A DNA stretch of 64,000 nucleotides from Coniella vitis (taxonomy: Eukaryota; Ascomycota; Sordariomycetes; Diaporthales; Schizoparmaceae), in contig WUJK01000012.1 of assembly GCA_011317545.1 (NCBI GenBank), positions 881,001 to 945,000 of the forward strand. The letters are read 5' to 3'. Position 1 is the first letter of the stretch. Every line of letters starts with the position of its first letter. Under the pieces are notes generated by a model. That model was not told where the DNA came from. It saw only the letters and a list, made by a program, of their open reading frames with translations, and searched no databases. Positions 1 through 11,844 of the stretch are shown here, piece by piece. The translations under genes were made by a program, and so were the position numbers.

Positions 1-932
1 TGATGATTCTCACATTCCGTAGGCTATTGTTCGTGCTACTATGTAGCATGAGCGGGTGCAAGAGATACACGTCGCCTACATCCCCAGCTGCCTCAACGAA
101 TTCACCGCCGTGGGCACCACTGCTAGCGCAGCTAGCCACCGTGTTGAACCAGTTAAGAGTCTGTCTCTGCTCAGCCGAAAAGTCTGGATCACCGCGCGGC
201 ACCATCCTCGGGCTGACGCCCTGGGGATGAGCGTACAAGTGCGCAGCGACGGCACGCATGCCAGCTGGGTAGAGTGCGGTGCCACCACCCTGAGGAGGGA
301 TGGGTGTGAAGAGAGGAATCACGAGGAGGGCTTGTTCGGGCGAATCAAGATAGTGGATGAAGAAGTCACCGTCGACGTGCCAGCCGCGGAGGTCCTGGGG
401 CGGGTCGGGTCGGCCCTCGCGGGTGGCGGAGCCGAGGTTGACAATGAGGGAGTCGCGCCATTGACGGGAGGCGGGGTGGACGCGGTCCTGTAAGGAGGGA
501 TGATGTCAACTTTTGTTATTGGGAACGTAAAGTATTCTTGTATCAATGGATGCGTGCAGATATAACACTGGGATCCTACTGACCTCACCGCCACAGAGCT
601 CACATATAGTGGCCCAAGCACGGGGGGCGAACTGGGCTACGTCAAAGGTGCGATGATGGGGCATGTTGGTGCGCATGGTGTGCCATGTCGACTTGTCGTT
701 GGCGTCCATGCCGAGTCTCGTCCAGACGTTCCGTATCATGTCGGCCGCTTGCTCTTCTGTGAAGGCCTTGGGAACCCTAGGACAGACGCGGGCATGGATC
801 CGTCAGTTAAGGTGTCTGTATGCATAGCCGGGCATATCGTCGTCAATGCTCCATGGGCAGTACTCACTTGACCCAGCCATGATTCAGGAAATGCTCCTTC
901 TGATTTGGGCTAAGGATGGATTCTGGAAGCAT
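1..932 (-). CDS. Phytanoyl-CoA dioxygenase (PhyH)-like protein, 3' end cut by window edge
   Basis: Seen: exons complement 932-868, 776-584 and 487-<1 join in phase. The start MLPESILSPNQK at 932 runs into an open frame that leaves the window. Exon 3 carries GWHVDGDFF, the HxD iron-binding pair, then a mainly beta region and near the edge LLHPLMLHSS, where a distal metal-binding His is expected. Family knowledge: PhyH-type enzymes are Fe(II)/2-oxoglutarate-dependent oxygenases of the double-stranded beta-helix fold that hydroxylate lipid-like or specialised metabolites. Inference: a soluble oxygenase, probably active because the HxD is intact; its substrate cannot be read from sequence. The second intron begins GTCAGT, a slightly weak donor, but the phase-0 join is the one that restores the family reading. 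No signal peptide is evident. The last residues, including the 2-oxoglutarate-binding Arg, lie partly outside the window. Confidence 0.8.
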
Positions 933-1927
933 GGTGCTTTTTTAGCGAGGTAACGGCCTTTGGGACACGCAAGAGCAACAACATCTAGAGGCATGCACAT
1001 TTTCCGCCCAGGATAAGTATATCTTTGTGCGGGGAACGCTGTGAGACTTTGGAAGTTCGCATAAAAGATGCTATGGACGCACGCTGTAAGGGAAACAAGC
1101 TATTGCACGGAGGCAAAGAATATCGCCCTGTTGGGCCGCGGTATACCTAGTTGATGCTGTTAAGCCACGAGCTTACCACATATATTGAGTACGTGTGAAG
1201 CAATCGGAACGATATTTTTCAAGGAGATGATACATTTGATTCCAGATTGTTTAAGAAATGTAGAGGTGAGGTTTATCGGATTATGTAGGTGCGGACTGGA
1301 AGTGTATACTCCCGTGGGTAAGTATGCAAAAGGTACCTCAGTACCATCCAAAGGCAAAAGTGCAAGTGGGTCCGCTCAGGCAATCCAAGTATCCCTGCGA
1401 TATCTCTTTCCTTTTTGGGAGCTCAGAAACCGGCTGCTCCACTAGACGTTGTACATAGTAGCCGGTGCAAGGCTGAAGGCCCACCAGCTCCTAGCTCCGT
1501 TACTGCGGTACTCCAGGTGCCGACCTTCAGGCAATTGTCTGCGATTGTACGCCAATAACCCAGGCCCTCAACTTCAGCACTTGGCACTCCTCTTTTTGAT
1601 CCTTCCTTCACGACTATAGCGGAGTCCCGTCTCAGAGAGCGCAATCTTTCGACTTCATAGCTACCACAGCTTGAATCCCTTCTCGAACGAGGGCACAGAC
1701 GAACCAAGCCTGACCGAATTACAGCCTAAATAGAACACTCCAAAGACGAGCCCAAGACGCCTTCGCGCCTCTTTCTCCTACATAACCCGGCCAAAGCAAA
1801 CTTGCCAAGCTCATATCATTCATTCGTGTCCAGGGCACAAGGATCGACATCGTTCCATTCATTAGCGCTTCAAGTGTCCTCCCTCGACCCCTCATCTTCT
1901 GCGAGCCAGCCTCCGTTACCCGCGACA
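933..1927. other. Intergenic, shared 5' region of PhyH gene and CFIm25 gene
   Basis: This 995-bp gap separates two divergent genes and must hold both promoters. The last 250 bp before the CFIm25 start is pyrimidine-rich on the + strand, as is usual for leaders in filamentous ascomycetes. It contains one copy of the recurring word TACATAGTA (1452-1460). No convincing reading frame or RNA gene was seen. Confidence 0.6.
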
Positions 1928-2778
1928 ATGTCAACAATCGCAACCAACGCATTGCAATCCTCGAAGCCACCCCTGGCGCCTCTCCCCTTCGAAGCCAATC
2001 AGCCAGAAACCATCCGCCTCTACCCACTATCCAACTACACATTCGGCGTCAAGGAGACCCAACCTGAGGAGGATCCAAGTGTTGCAGCACGGTTAAAGAG
2101 GCTTGAGGAGCACTACACACACCATGGCATGCGCCGAACCTGTGAGGGTATTCTCGTCTGCCACGAACACAACCACCCACACATCCTGATGCTACAGATT
2201 GCCAATGCGTTCTTCAAGCTTCCTGGCGACTACCTCAAGCCCGAGGATGACGAGCTTGAAGGCTTCAAGAGACGGCTAGACGAGCGACTGGCTCCAGTCG
2301 GTAGCCTAAGCGAGAACCAGACCGAGGGCGACTGGGACGTCGGCGACTGCCTTGCCCAGTGGTGGCGACCAAATTTTGAGACGTTCATGTATCCCTTTGT
2401 GCCAGCCCATGTTACGCGGCCCAAAGAGTGCAAGAAATTGTACATTATCAAGTTACCCCAGACCAGTGAGTCTGCCTTCCATTGTGTCGGATCGCAAGTA
2501 CGGGATAGCTAGCTGACTTTCTATACATAGAGGTGCTTAGTGTCCCAAAGAACATGAAGCTGCTTGCCGTACCTCTCTTCGAACTCTACGACAACTCCCA
2601 GCGCTACGGACCCCAGCTTTCCGCTATACCTCACCTTCTCAGCCGTTATAACTTTGAATTTGTTGACGAGGGTGGCAACGTGGTTGCCCAGACTCCTTGC
2701 GGAAGAACTGCAGACGCGCCCGAGACCAAGGTTCTGGCAGGAGACGACGTGAACATGAAAGAACAGGATAATGAGTAG
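1928..2778 (+). CDS. Cleavage factor Im 25 kDa subunit (NUDT21/CPSF5 family)
   Basis: Exons 1928-2465 and 2531-2778 join in phase (261 aa). Role from family knowledge: the CFIm25 subunit of the pre-mRNA cleavage and polyadenylation machinery. It binds UGUA in the pre-mRNA through a Nudix fold that has lost hydrolase activity, and so helps choose the poly(A) site in the nucleus. Seen: the typical opening with IRLYPLSNYTFGVKE, then a degenerate Nudix region with CEGILVCHEHNHPHILMLQ, FFKLPGDYLKPEDDE and LAQWWRPNFETFMYPFVPAHVTRPKECKK across residues about 30-180, and the C-terminal PKNMKLLAVPLFELYDN block after the intron. The classical Nudix catalytic glutamates are not all present, as expected. 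The protein runs slightly past the family core with a polar tail rich in Asp and Glu. The start is the first ATG after an upstream pyrimidine-rich leader. Confidence 0.93.
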
Positions 2779-3095
2779 ATGTAACCACTCACCGCCCGTT
2801 TGGACAGAATATCCTTGGGTGATGAGTCGCAATTGAAGAGAGGATATACACATCCTTAACACACATACGCACGCACATGCTGGTTGCGACGTACTGCAGA
2901 GCAGAAGACAATCAAATCCGGCGAATAGTACAATAAGAGAGCGACAGACTCGAGGTGGTTGATTAACACGATTGTGACTACTGAATCATACTGCAATGCA
3001 ATAGCAAGTATTATTCAAAAGCGATGATAGATTAGAAGAGGGTGGATCGAGCCCTGTTTGCAAGGCGTAGATATTCTGAACCCACTATTATCATT
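2779..3095. other. Short convergent intergenic gap
   Basis: About 317 bp between the convergent stop codons of CFIm25 (+) and the YjbQ-like gene (-). It must contain both 3' ends. AT-rich tracts such as TATTATTCAAAAG near 3010 are plausible 3'-end signals. No frame of interest was seen. Confidence 0.5.
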
Positions 3096-3742
3096 CTATG
3101 CCTTTTCTCCTTGAATGGTTGCAACCACGCGCCGTTGATGTTTCGCTGCGCGGAACTCTAGGTACCAGATACCCTGCCAAGTGCCTAGTATCGATAAAAT
3201 TGTTAGTCTTTTCGTTTCGTTGCATCTGAAGCAAAGGGGGAATATAGTCTGCCGAACCTGTAGCAAGCTTGCCATCTCGGATGGGTATCGTAACGCTTGC
3301 ACCAACAAGTGCGGATTTGACGTGGGCAGGCATATCGTCCGGTCCCTCTGCAACAAACAACAAAGTCAGCAAACAGTTCGACTCAATTCCTTACGCAAGG
3401 CGTCCCACTGGACTTTTTATCTTAGGGGAGGGGGGGTCGATTAAGGAATTACGTTGCGCCACGGGGTGCCAACTTACCAGCACTGTGACGGTACAGCTCC
3501 TCTCCCTTGGGCCCAGCCTCAGGCGCGATCCGGTCGAGCGCATCGCTCATGTCAGCGCGGACATCATCGTCCCAGTTTTCGTTGAGCGAGAGCGCGCAGC
3601 TCGTGTGCTGGATAAACAGATTGAGCAGCCCAACCTTGTAGTCCTTGATTTCGGGTAGCGAGCTGACGACGTGGTCCGTGATGAGATAGGACCCGCGGCT
3701 CTTGCTGGGCAAGGTGAACTGCTTCTGGTACCAAGAGGCCAT
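3096..3742 (-). CDS. YjbQ/UPF0047 family protein
   Basis: Exons complement 3742-3478, 3347-3258 and 3184-3096 give 147 aa, the usual family length. Motifs seen: LLNLFIQHTSCALSLNENWD in exon 1, EGPDDMPAHVKSALVGASVTIPI in exon 2, and GTWQGIWYLEFR in exon 3; these three blocks define UPF0047. Family knowledge: bacterial YjbQ members have thiamine-phosphate synthase side activity, but the physiological role in fungi is unsettled, so none is assigned. The chosen start is MASWYQKQF at 3742, in a good context (CACCATGG). The frame stays open upstream to another ATG at 3979, which would add 79 residues including a hydrophobic run; that longer form is possible but matches no family feature. The second donor is GTTCGG, which is atypical, but the join restores the conserved GTWQG block exactly. 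Confidence 0.88.
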
Positions 3743-4353
3743 GGTGATAGACGGGATGCAAGAGGCGCAATCGGCGGGTGCGGTGGTGGCGGTGGTTGTT
3801 GACCAACTGGGGGTGAGCGATGACGGTACGAGGCTAAGCGGGAGGCTCCAGAGGGTGTGGAATGTTCCTGGCAGGAAAGCGAAGAGGATGAGCAGGAAGA
3901 AGAAGACAGTGGTAGTGTGCGAGGCTTGTGGTAAGTTTCTGGACGGCGATGGTGGTGGTGTTGTTGACTTTGGCGACATGGTTTTTTCTCAATATTTTCT
4001 TCTCGGTTGTGAGGTTATCGCCTGCATGGAAGTTGATGAGGGTCGTTTTGGAGGGGGACGTCATTCGTGGGGCCCTTGCAGAATTGTGCCCACAGCAGCT
4101 TTAGCGCGCGTTGTGGGGGCAAGCTGCAAAGATGGGCGTTTGTCCCTAGGGTGCCGGGGTGCGTTACAACTGCTTGGCTAGGGCTGGGATCAAATCAATG
4201 GGTTTGGGTGACATAACCCTGGACGCCCCTCATAGTACTTACTTACAGCCTGTTGGGCACTAATCTCTTTCTTTGACCTCTTTTGTTTACAAACATTGGT
4301 CTGGAGAGCACAACAATACCGACACTCGGCACCTTGGTCACTCTGCCGCAAAA
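3743..4353. other. Divergent promoter region of YjbQ-like gene and WDR70 gene
   Basis: About 611 bp between two divergent starts, so it presumably drives both. The part from 3743 to 3979 is also an open in-frame extension of the YjbQ-like frame. No other gene was seen. Confidence 0.5.
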
Positions 4354-6126
4354 ATGAGCGACAACGGAGACTTCGAGATTGAACAGCCTGAATTGGCAGA
4401 GGATGATCCGATGCGAGCCTTCCTGCCGGCTTCGTTTGGCAAAAAGTCCAAGGAAGCAGACATCGCGGCACAAATTGATCGCAGCCGGAGGACAGCAGAG
4501 AAGCCCAAGGCTTCGCGATCCCAACCACAGGTGAAAGGCTCAACATCGAGAAAGTCCAACTCAGATTCTGATGGCGGCGGCAGCGACGGCGACGACCATG
4601 ATTCCTCCGACGATTCCTCTGACGATTCATCCGACGAAGATGAGTATCCCGTGTCCCACGAGCTGGTCTTGAAAACACACGAGCGCACCGTCACGAGCGT
4701 TTCTCTCGACCCCGCCGGATCGAGACTAGCCACTGGATCGCTCGATGGCACCATCAAATTGCACGACTTTGCCTCCATGACGCCGACGACGCTGCGCGCC
4801 TTCCGAAGTGTCGATCCCTGGGAAACCAAGGGCTCTGCCGCGGCAGAGTCATACCCCATCAATCTCGTGCAATTCAACCCTTTATCTGGCAGCGTGTTCC
4901 TGTGCGTCTCGGCGCATCCACAGGCCAAGATCGTCTCGAGAGATGGAGACATTCTTACAGAGTTTGTGAAAGGCGACATGTATCTGCGTGATATGCACAA
5001 CACCAAGGGCCATGTTTCGGAGATTACAACGGGCACATGGCACCCTACCAACAAGAACATCTGCGTCACTGCTGGCACGGACAGCACGCTGCGGATTTGG
5101 GATATCAACAATAAGAGAAGCCAGAAAGAGGTTATTGTTTTCAAATCCAAAGCAGCCGGCGCAGCGGGAAGGACAAGAATGACGGCCGTGTCCTGGGGTG
5201 TATCCGCCTCAGGGGGCAGTAACGTACTGGTCGCAGCTGCACTTGACGGCTCGCTGGTTATGTATGGAGGAGACGGACCGTTCACGAGACCTAGTGGTGA
5301 GATTCGCGAAGCACACAAGCCTGATACGTGGACTGGCGGCGTGGATATCAGCTCAAATGGCCGCATGGTGGTGACAAGAGGCGGGGACAATACTGTCAAG
5401 TTGTGGGATACACGAAAGTTCAAGCAGCCCCTGGTATCTGTTGAGCACCCATCTACTTCAGACCGATTTGCCATGAGCAACATCAAGTACGCGCCAAATT
5501 CCGCAAGCATCATCACAGGTTCGGCGTCTGGACATTTGCATATACTCAACCCTGGCAACCTGAAGCCAGAGCTTGTCACGCCTATTACGCCAGGTGTGCC
5601 GCTCGTTGTGGTCGACTGGCATGCAAAACTCAATCAGATTGTCACTGGATCCGCCAACTCAGAAACCCATGTTCTTTATAATCCTACAATGTCGCAACGT
5701 GGTGCGGTCGATGTGATGAAGAAGGCGCCCAAGAAGCGTCATATTGACGACAATTCTGCCCTGACTATGGACCAAACATTGGGGCTCTCCGGCGACAGCA
5801 TCATCACACCAGGCGCACTTTCAACGAAACAACGCAAGGCCGGAGTTACATCGTCAGGGCGGTCGTTGGACCCAAGAAGGCCACAAGTGCAACAAATCAC
5901 GCCGTTCATGCGCAGTCAACCAGACGAGAAGCACATTGAGGAGAACATTCCGCTATCCAAAATGTTGCACGAAGATCCAAGAGAGGCACTGCTCAAATAT
6001 GCAGAGGTTGCAAAGAAGGACCCGCTGTTTACGAATGCGTGGAAGGAGACACAGCCAGTGACGCAGTATGCGGAGCTGAGCGACGAAGAGGAAGAGGGAC
6101 CAGAGAAGAAGAGGGTCAAGAGATAG
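4354..6126 (+). CDS. WD-repeat protein, WDR70 family
   Basis: A single-exon gene of 590 aa. Seen: an N-terminal acidic, low-complexity region (Ser/Asp-rich run around residues 70-95); then a WD40 propeller over roughly residues 100-450, with repeats ending in LHDF, LRIWDI, VKLWDT and similar; then a conserved basic tail with KKAPKKRHIDDNS, LDPRRPQVQQITPFM and LHEDPREALLKYAEVA. That tail after the propeller marks the WDR70 (gastrulation-defective-1-like) family rather than a generic WD protein. Family knowledge: WDR70 is nuclear and works with the Cul4-Ddb1 ubiquitin ligase in histone H2B ubiquitination and DNA-break resection, studied in fission yeast and human cells. The terminal KKRVKR is a plausible nuclear localisation signal. 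The start at 4354 was chosen over in-frame upstream codons because family similarity begins at MSDNGDFEIEQP. The antisense frame over this gene is a shadow. Confidence 0.9.
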   Translation: MSDNGDFEIEQPELAEDDPMRAFLPASFGKKSKEADIAAQIDRSRRTAEKPKASRSQPQVKGSTSRKSNSDSDGGGSDGDDHDSSDDSSDDSSDEDEYPVSHELVLKTHERTVTSVSLDPAGSRLATGSLDGTIKLHDFASMTPTTLRAFRSVDPWETKGSAAAESYPINLVQFNPLSGSVFLCVSAHPQAKIVSRDGDILTEFVKGDMYLRDMHNTKGHVSEITTGTWHPTNKNICVTAGTDSTLRIWDINNKRSQKEVIVFKSKAAGAAGRTRMTAVSWGVSASGGSNVLVAAALDGSLVMYGGDGPFTRPSGEIREAHKPDTWTGGVDISSNGRMVVTRGGDNTVKLWDTRKFKQPLVSVEHPSTSDRFAMSNIKYAPNSASIITGSASGHLHILNPGNLKPELVTPITPGVPLVVVDWHAKLNQIVTGSANSETHVLYNPTMSQRGAVDVMKKAPKKRHIDDNSALTMDQTLGLSGDSIITPGALSTKQRKAGVTSSGRSLDPRRPQVQQITPFMRSQPDEKHIEENIPLSKMLHEDPREALLKYAEVAKKDPLFTNAWKETQPVTQYAELSDEEEEGPEKKRVKR

Positions 6127-7339
6127 GTAGCTCTTATGAGACTTGAGGAATCTTAGGTGGTGGTGATGGCCCGTTATCAACTTACAAACAGTTATGCAGC
6201 CATAGCACGCCGCGGTAGGCCTGGGCAAGCCTGGGCACTTGTCTAGTGCTGCCACCGAACTGCTACGTACACGCTGAAATCCATGGAATGCGACGTGTCT
6301 GTCCAGGGTGCTGGACACTGTCACCACTGCTTCTTCAAGTACTACTCCGGGGGCCTCGGCATGCTGGGCTGCAGCATCTCAAGCCAGCAATGCCCCCTGA
6401 AGAGCTGCATGCAGCAGCGAAGCAATGGTTGGTTTCAGGGGTGGTCAGAGACCCTGTGGGGCACTTTAGTCAGCGCTAGCGGCGCGTGATTGGCGGGCGC
6501 GCCACCCATGCTTGTGGGTGGCCTGTGCTCGTAATGCATAATTGTTAGTGCCTCAGGACTCAGGTTTTTGAGCAGGCCTGCACCGGGCGCCCGCGACTTG
6601 TGGTCAAACCATTCTCAATCACCACGGCGGACGGTGACTCCATCGAAAGCGAAGGCTGCGCATCGCCAAAACAGCTTGGATTCATCGATAAACCATCGAG
6701 AGCTGCCCTGCAAACCTCACGGCACGCTAGTATTCCGCCCCTCGCTTGCACGCACCGGCCCATTCACCCCTCAATAGGCTTGTTTTTTAACACTTTTTTT
6801 TTCCTTTGCCTGCACTTGCCACCCGCCTTTTGCCTCTGGCAGACAAAACAGCACTGCTACGCCTGGCCTACCTTTGGCCTGCAGAGGTCCCTTCCATCCC
6901 CCCTCCCCACTGCAGCCAACCAGCACCCGCATGTCGCATCGCATCGCATCGCATCACAGCGCATCGCCTTTCTTTTCCTCCAGGCGCAACGACTGCCCAT
7001 TGTCTTGAGCTCGTTCTTCTCTCGACGCGTCAGCATCCCCATTTCGTAGCCCATTTGCCCGTCCCACCGCCAACAGCGCCGCGTTTTCTGTCCAGCCTCG
7101 ACTCAGTCCTCAGCTGTCGACACGTCTGACGTCCAACCTAACGACGCGCCTACATCATCCTTGTTCCCTTCGCGTTTCCTCTTCCGGACTTGTCTCGTGG
7201 GCCGCCTCGTGTGCTCGCACCAGACCGTCCTTGACCAATTGGCGCGTTGCTTGATGGATTTGCGAGCAGAATCTTACTAGGCCCTCGGCGTCGACATACC
7301 ACCCGCACTTGACTGGGCGGAGCTCTCAACGAAGTCGAG
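6127..7339. other. Intergenic region with long leader of the Snf21 gene
   Basis: About 1.2 kb. The first half holds the WDR70 3' end. From about 6780 the + strand becomes strongly pyrimidine-rich up to the ATG at 7340, which suggests a long leader. It contains a short GCATC tandem run near 6937-6962. Upstream ATGs occur in the leader, but none opens a conserved frame. Confidence 0.5.
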
Positions 7340-10300
7340 ATGGCTTCGGTTCAGCCTGCAGGCCCAGTGCACATTCCGGGTGCTGGTTTGCCCAACCTGC
7401 CCCCGAATGTGACACAGCAGCACGTCAAAGAAGCTTTCCAGGTATGTCATGAAGATGATGCTGTCCTCTCCCTTTCTGGTGTCGCGTTTTCTTTGCGCCG
7501 GCTCGCGCTTGCTGACACCCGGCTAGAAATTTCAAGAAATGAAAAAGAACAATACTCCTCCGACCGACCCCGAGTTCATCAAAACCTCGAATTTCCTGGC
7601 AAGCTTCCAGCAACATCAGCGGATGCGCGCCAAGCAGCTCGAGTTCCAGCGGATGCAGCAAAGCCAGCAACAGCAGCAACAACAACAACAGCAACCACCA
7701 CCAGCTGCTGCCACTAATGGTACTGCACCCGATGGCTCAATTGCTACGAATGGCGTGCAAGCAGGCGTGCAAGCATCTCCCTCCTCAACCTCCCTGGGAG
7801 CCTCGGCCCTTCCCGTTGCGTCTGGTGAAGTATCGTCTAGTGGAGTCCCATCCGCATCGAACACAGCAACTGGCCATTTCACCCCCGCCCATCTCACGCT
7901 GCTAAGGCAGCAAATTGCCGCGTTCAAGATCCTGAGCAAGAATTTCGGCGTACCTCCGCAGATGCAACAAGCTCTTTTTGCTCATCGACAACGGCGCCAA
8001 GCTTCGGCTGCGCAGCAGCTGGCTCAACTGTCCACTACTCCGGCCGTGCAGGAGACGGGTAACAAGGCTGGTCCGGGCGCTTTGGACACGCCAAAGGCGG
8101 AAGAAGCTGGCCCGACGACGAGGGAACATCAGTTCAAGAGGCTCAAGCGTCCCGAGACGATGCTGGCAGAGACAATCAACTTTTTCAAGCACGCGCGTCG
8201 GGAAGATCGACTCTTCATCCCGGGCCTTTTCCCCCCTGGCATTGACTTTGACCAACTCAGGGCAGACCGGGAAAAGATTGTATTCAACAGAATGAGCGCC
8301 CGATACAATGAACTCAAGAATCAGCCTGGCAACCTAGCACATTGGGACACGTCCAATGAGAACCTCGCCATTGATGACAGTTTGAGGCGCAAAGCCATCA
8401 TTGAGATGAAGTCGATTGCTCTGTACGCCAAGCAGAGAAAGCTGCGCGAGTATATCGGTCGGCAGATGATGCAGTATGACAACCTCGCTACCACCACAAA
8501 CCGCAGCCAGTACCGGCGTTTGAAGAAACAGAGCGTTAGAGAAGCTCGCATCACCGAGAAGTTGGAGAAGCAGCAACGAGATGCTAGAGAGAACCGTGAG
8601 AAGAAGAAGCACTCTGACTTCTTACATGCCGTCTTTGCTCATCGTCATGAGATTTTGACAACTGCTTCAAGTCAACAAAACAAGATGGCCAGGATGGGCA
8701 AGCTCATGTACAACCACCACTTCAACATAGAAAAGGAAGAGCAAAAGCGCATCGAGCGGAATGCCAAACAGCGTCTGCAAGCCTTGAAGGCCAACGACGA
8801 AGAAGCCTACCTCAAGCTCTTAGATCAAGCAAAGGACACCCGTATTACTCACCTCCTCAAGCAGACCGATGGTTTCTTGGGTCAACTTGCTTCGTCCGTC
8901 AAGGCACAACAGCGTTCTGCTGCGGAGCGCTATGGCGACGACTCTGGTGAATTCCTAAACGAGGAGGAGAGCGAGGACGACGAGGACGAAGACGAGAACA
9001 GGAGCAAGATTGACTACTACGCTGTTGCTCATCGCATCAAGGAAGAGGTGACAGAACAAGCCAGCATTCTGGTCGGTGGCAAGCTCAAGGAATACCAGAT
9101 CAAAGGTCTGCAATGGATGATTTCGTTGTACAACAACAACCTGAACGGTATTCTCGCCGACGAAATGGGTCTCGGTAAAACGATTCAGACCATCAGTTTG
9201 GTTACCTATCTCATTGAGAAGAAACAACAGATGGGCCCGTACCTCGTCATTGTGCCTCTCAGTACACTGACGAATTGGAATCTGGAATTTGACAAGTGGG
9301 CCCCAACTGTAAACAAGGTGGTTTACAAGGGTCCGCCAAATGCCCGAAAGCTTCAACAGGACAAGATTCGCCAGGGACGGTTCCAGGTTTTGCTCACGAC
9401 GTACGAGTACATTATCAAGGACCGTAACATACTCAGCAAAATCAAATGGTTTCATATGATCATCGACGAAGGTCATCGTATGAAAAACGCAAACTCGAAG
9501 CTCAGTGCGACCATCCAACAATACTACTCGACCCGCTTCCGTCTCATTCTCACGGGTACCCCTTTGCAGAACAACCTGGCAGAACTCTGGGCTATGCTCA
9601 ATTTCACCCTGCCGAACATCTTCAAGTCGGCCAAGACGTTCGACGAATGGTTCAACACTCCTTTTGCCAACACAGGCAGTCAAGACAAGATGGAGCTGAC
9701 TGAAGAAGAGCAAATCCTCGTTATTCGTCGTCTGCACAAGGTCTTGCGCCCTTTCTTGCTTCGTCGTCTCAAGAAAGATGTGGAGAAAGACCTACCGGAC
9801 AAGACGGAGAAGGTCATCAAGTGCAAGTTCTCTGCTCTGCAAGCACGTTTGTACAAGCAGATGTTCCTACACAACAAATTCGCTGTCAGTGACGGTAAGG
9901 GCGGCAAGACTACAGCAAAAGGTCTGAGCAATATGATGATGCAACTACGCAAACTCTGCAACCATCCCTTTGTCTTTGACGAGGTTGAAAACCAGATGAA
10001 TCCCGCCAGCATATCCAATGACCTCTTATGGAGAACATGTGGCAAGTTTGAGCTGCTCGACCGTATATTGCCCAAGTACCGAGCCACAGGCCATCGTGTA
10101 CTCATGTTTTTCCAAATGACGGCTATCATGGATATCATGGAAGATTTCCTTCGACTCCGGAACATTCAGTTCCTTCGCCTTGATGGTACCACGAAATCAG
10201 ATGAGCGTAGCGAACTTCTGTATGAATTCAACAGGCCAGATTCGCCCTACTTTATGTTCCTGCTGTCCACCCGCGCTGGTGGTCTGGGTCTCAACCTCCA

Positions 10301-11844
10301 GACTGCCGATACCGTCATTATTTACGATTCCGACTGGAACCCTCACCAGGATCTGCAAGCTCAGGATCGTGCACACCGTATCGGACAGAAGAACGAGGTC
10401 CGAATTTTGCGTTTAATTAGCTCCAACTCCGTGGAAGAGAAGATTTTGGAACGAGCAAGGTACAAGCTGGATATGGATGGCAAAGTCATTCAAGCTGGTC
10501 GGTTCGATCAAAAGTCTTCGGAAACAGAGAGAGATGCTATGCTGCGAACGTTGCTTGAATCTGCAGATCTGGCAGAGGCCGGTGAGCAAGAAGAAATGGA
10601 CGATGAGGAACTCAACTTGATTCTTGCGCGTAGCGACGACGAGCTTGTGCACTTTCAAAAGCTGGATGAGGAGAGATCAAAGGATCCCATCTACGGAACA
10701 GCGCCTGGAAGCAAGAAAATCCCGCGTCTGATGACTGAAGACGAGTTGCCAGATATCTATCTCAACGAAGACAACCCAGAGCAGCCGGAGGAGACGGATG
10801 CTATTCTTGGTCGTGGTGCTCGTGAGAGGACAAAAGTGCGGTATGATGATGGGCTGACTGAAGAGCAATGGCTTATGGCTGTCGATGACGATGACGACTC
10901 GCCTGAAGCCGCGGCTGCCAGGAAACAAGCTCGCAAGGATAAGCGGGAAGCAAATCGGACGAAGAAACTTGGTGCCCTGAATGGATCCGACGGATCACCT
11001 GCTCCTAGTCGGGCAAGTACCGAGGAGCCGCAAGAGACGCCTGTCAAGAAGCGTGGTCGCAAACCTGGCAGCAAGAACGAAAAGAGAAAGGCCCCAGAAG
11101 GTGATGATGAGCCGCCGCCACCAAAGAAGCGCCGCGGACCGCAGGGTCGACCCAAGGCTGTTGCTGCAGTCAACGGGGAGAGCAAGGTCGGCCCTGAGCA
11201 ACGTGACGCCTTGCAAAAGAGTCTGCGGGCCCTCTTTGACAAACTCATGAACTTGGAGGTGGATGATCCCGACCCAGAGCCCGACGAGGACGATAAGGAC
11301 GACGACGACGAGCCTCCCAAGCGGTTAATCATTGGACCATTTATTAAGTTGCCTCCAAAGCGAGAATACGCCGACTACTATGTTGTCATTCAGAATCCTA
11401 TTTGCATGAATCACATAGAGAAGAAGATCAAAAAGGAGGAGTACAACAGTTTGAGCGACATGCGCAGAGACATTGAGCTCATGTGCAACAACTGTAGAAC
11501 GTACAATGACGACAGCGCATTAATCCATATGGATGCCACAACGATTCAGGTGAGTATCGAATGAAACACACGCAACTCTTTTTGACGGCCCAATTATCCG
11601 TGGAATAAGCTTACTGATAACCATATAGGACTATTTCATGAAGGAGTATGAGCAACAACTCCAGGACAAGCCCGAGCTCAATGAGCTTGAGGACGGGTCC
11701 TCGTCGCAGAAGGACACATCTGCGCCGCCGACTGCCAGCGCGGGAACCCCACAACCTCGCATCAGACTGATCAACAACTCGTCGGCCAACAACACGAACG
11801 GTGGGCAGAGCAGTGCCGCCCGCAGCGAGGACGGAGAAGACTGA
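7340..11844 (+). CDS. snf21: SNF2-family chromatin remodelling ATPase (Snf21/Sth1/Brg1 type)
   Basis: Exons 7340-7441, 7527-11549 and 11629-11844 give 1446 aa. Role: ATPase motor of a SWI/SNF- or RSC-class nucleosome remodeller in the nucleus. Domains seen in order: polyglutamine stretch (residues about 80-95), a QLQ-like LRQQIAAFKILSKNF (about 155-170), HSA region with HRHEILTTA and Lys/Arg-rich helix (about 400-450), SNF2 ATPase with DEMGLGKT (about 575) and DEGH (about 680), helicase C with STRAGGLGLNLQTADTVI and QAQDRAHRIGQ (about 940-990), SnAC region, AT-hook-like KRGRKPGSKN and KKRRGPQGRPK, and a C-terminal bromodomain spanning the last intron with YYVVIQNPICMNHI and MCNNCRTYND. Everything needed for activity appears intact. 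The bromodomain and the presence of one such gene support a Snf21/Sth1 assignment, but assignment to RSC or to SWI/SNF cannot be decided from this window. Confidence 0.95.
7665..7696 (+). repeat. CAG/CAA microsatellite coding for polyglutamine in Snf21
   Basis: A run of CAG and CAA codons codes for an almost pure glutamine tract before the QLQ region. Codons are mixed, which limits slippage, but copy number is still likely to vary between strains. Polyglutamine is common in transcription and chromatin proteins. Confidence 0.8.

Noticed and set aside
4338..5633. 431-codon frame antisense to WDR70
   Set aside because: It is the mirror of a well-supported WD40 gene; its product is Ser/Leu-rich and matches no family.
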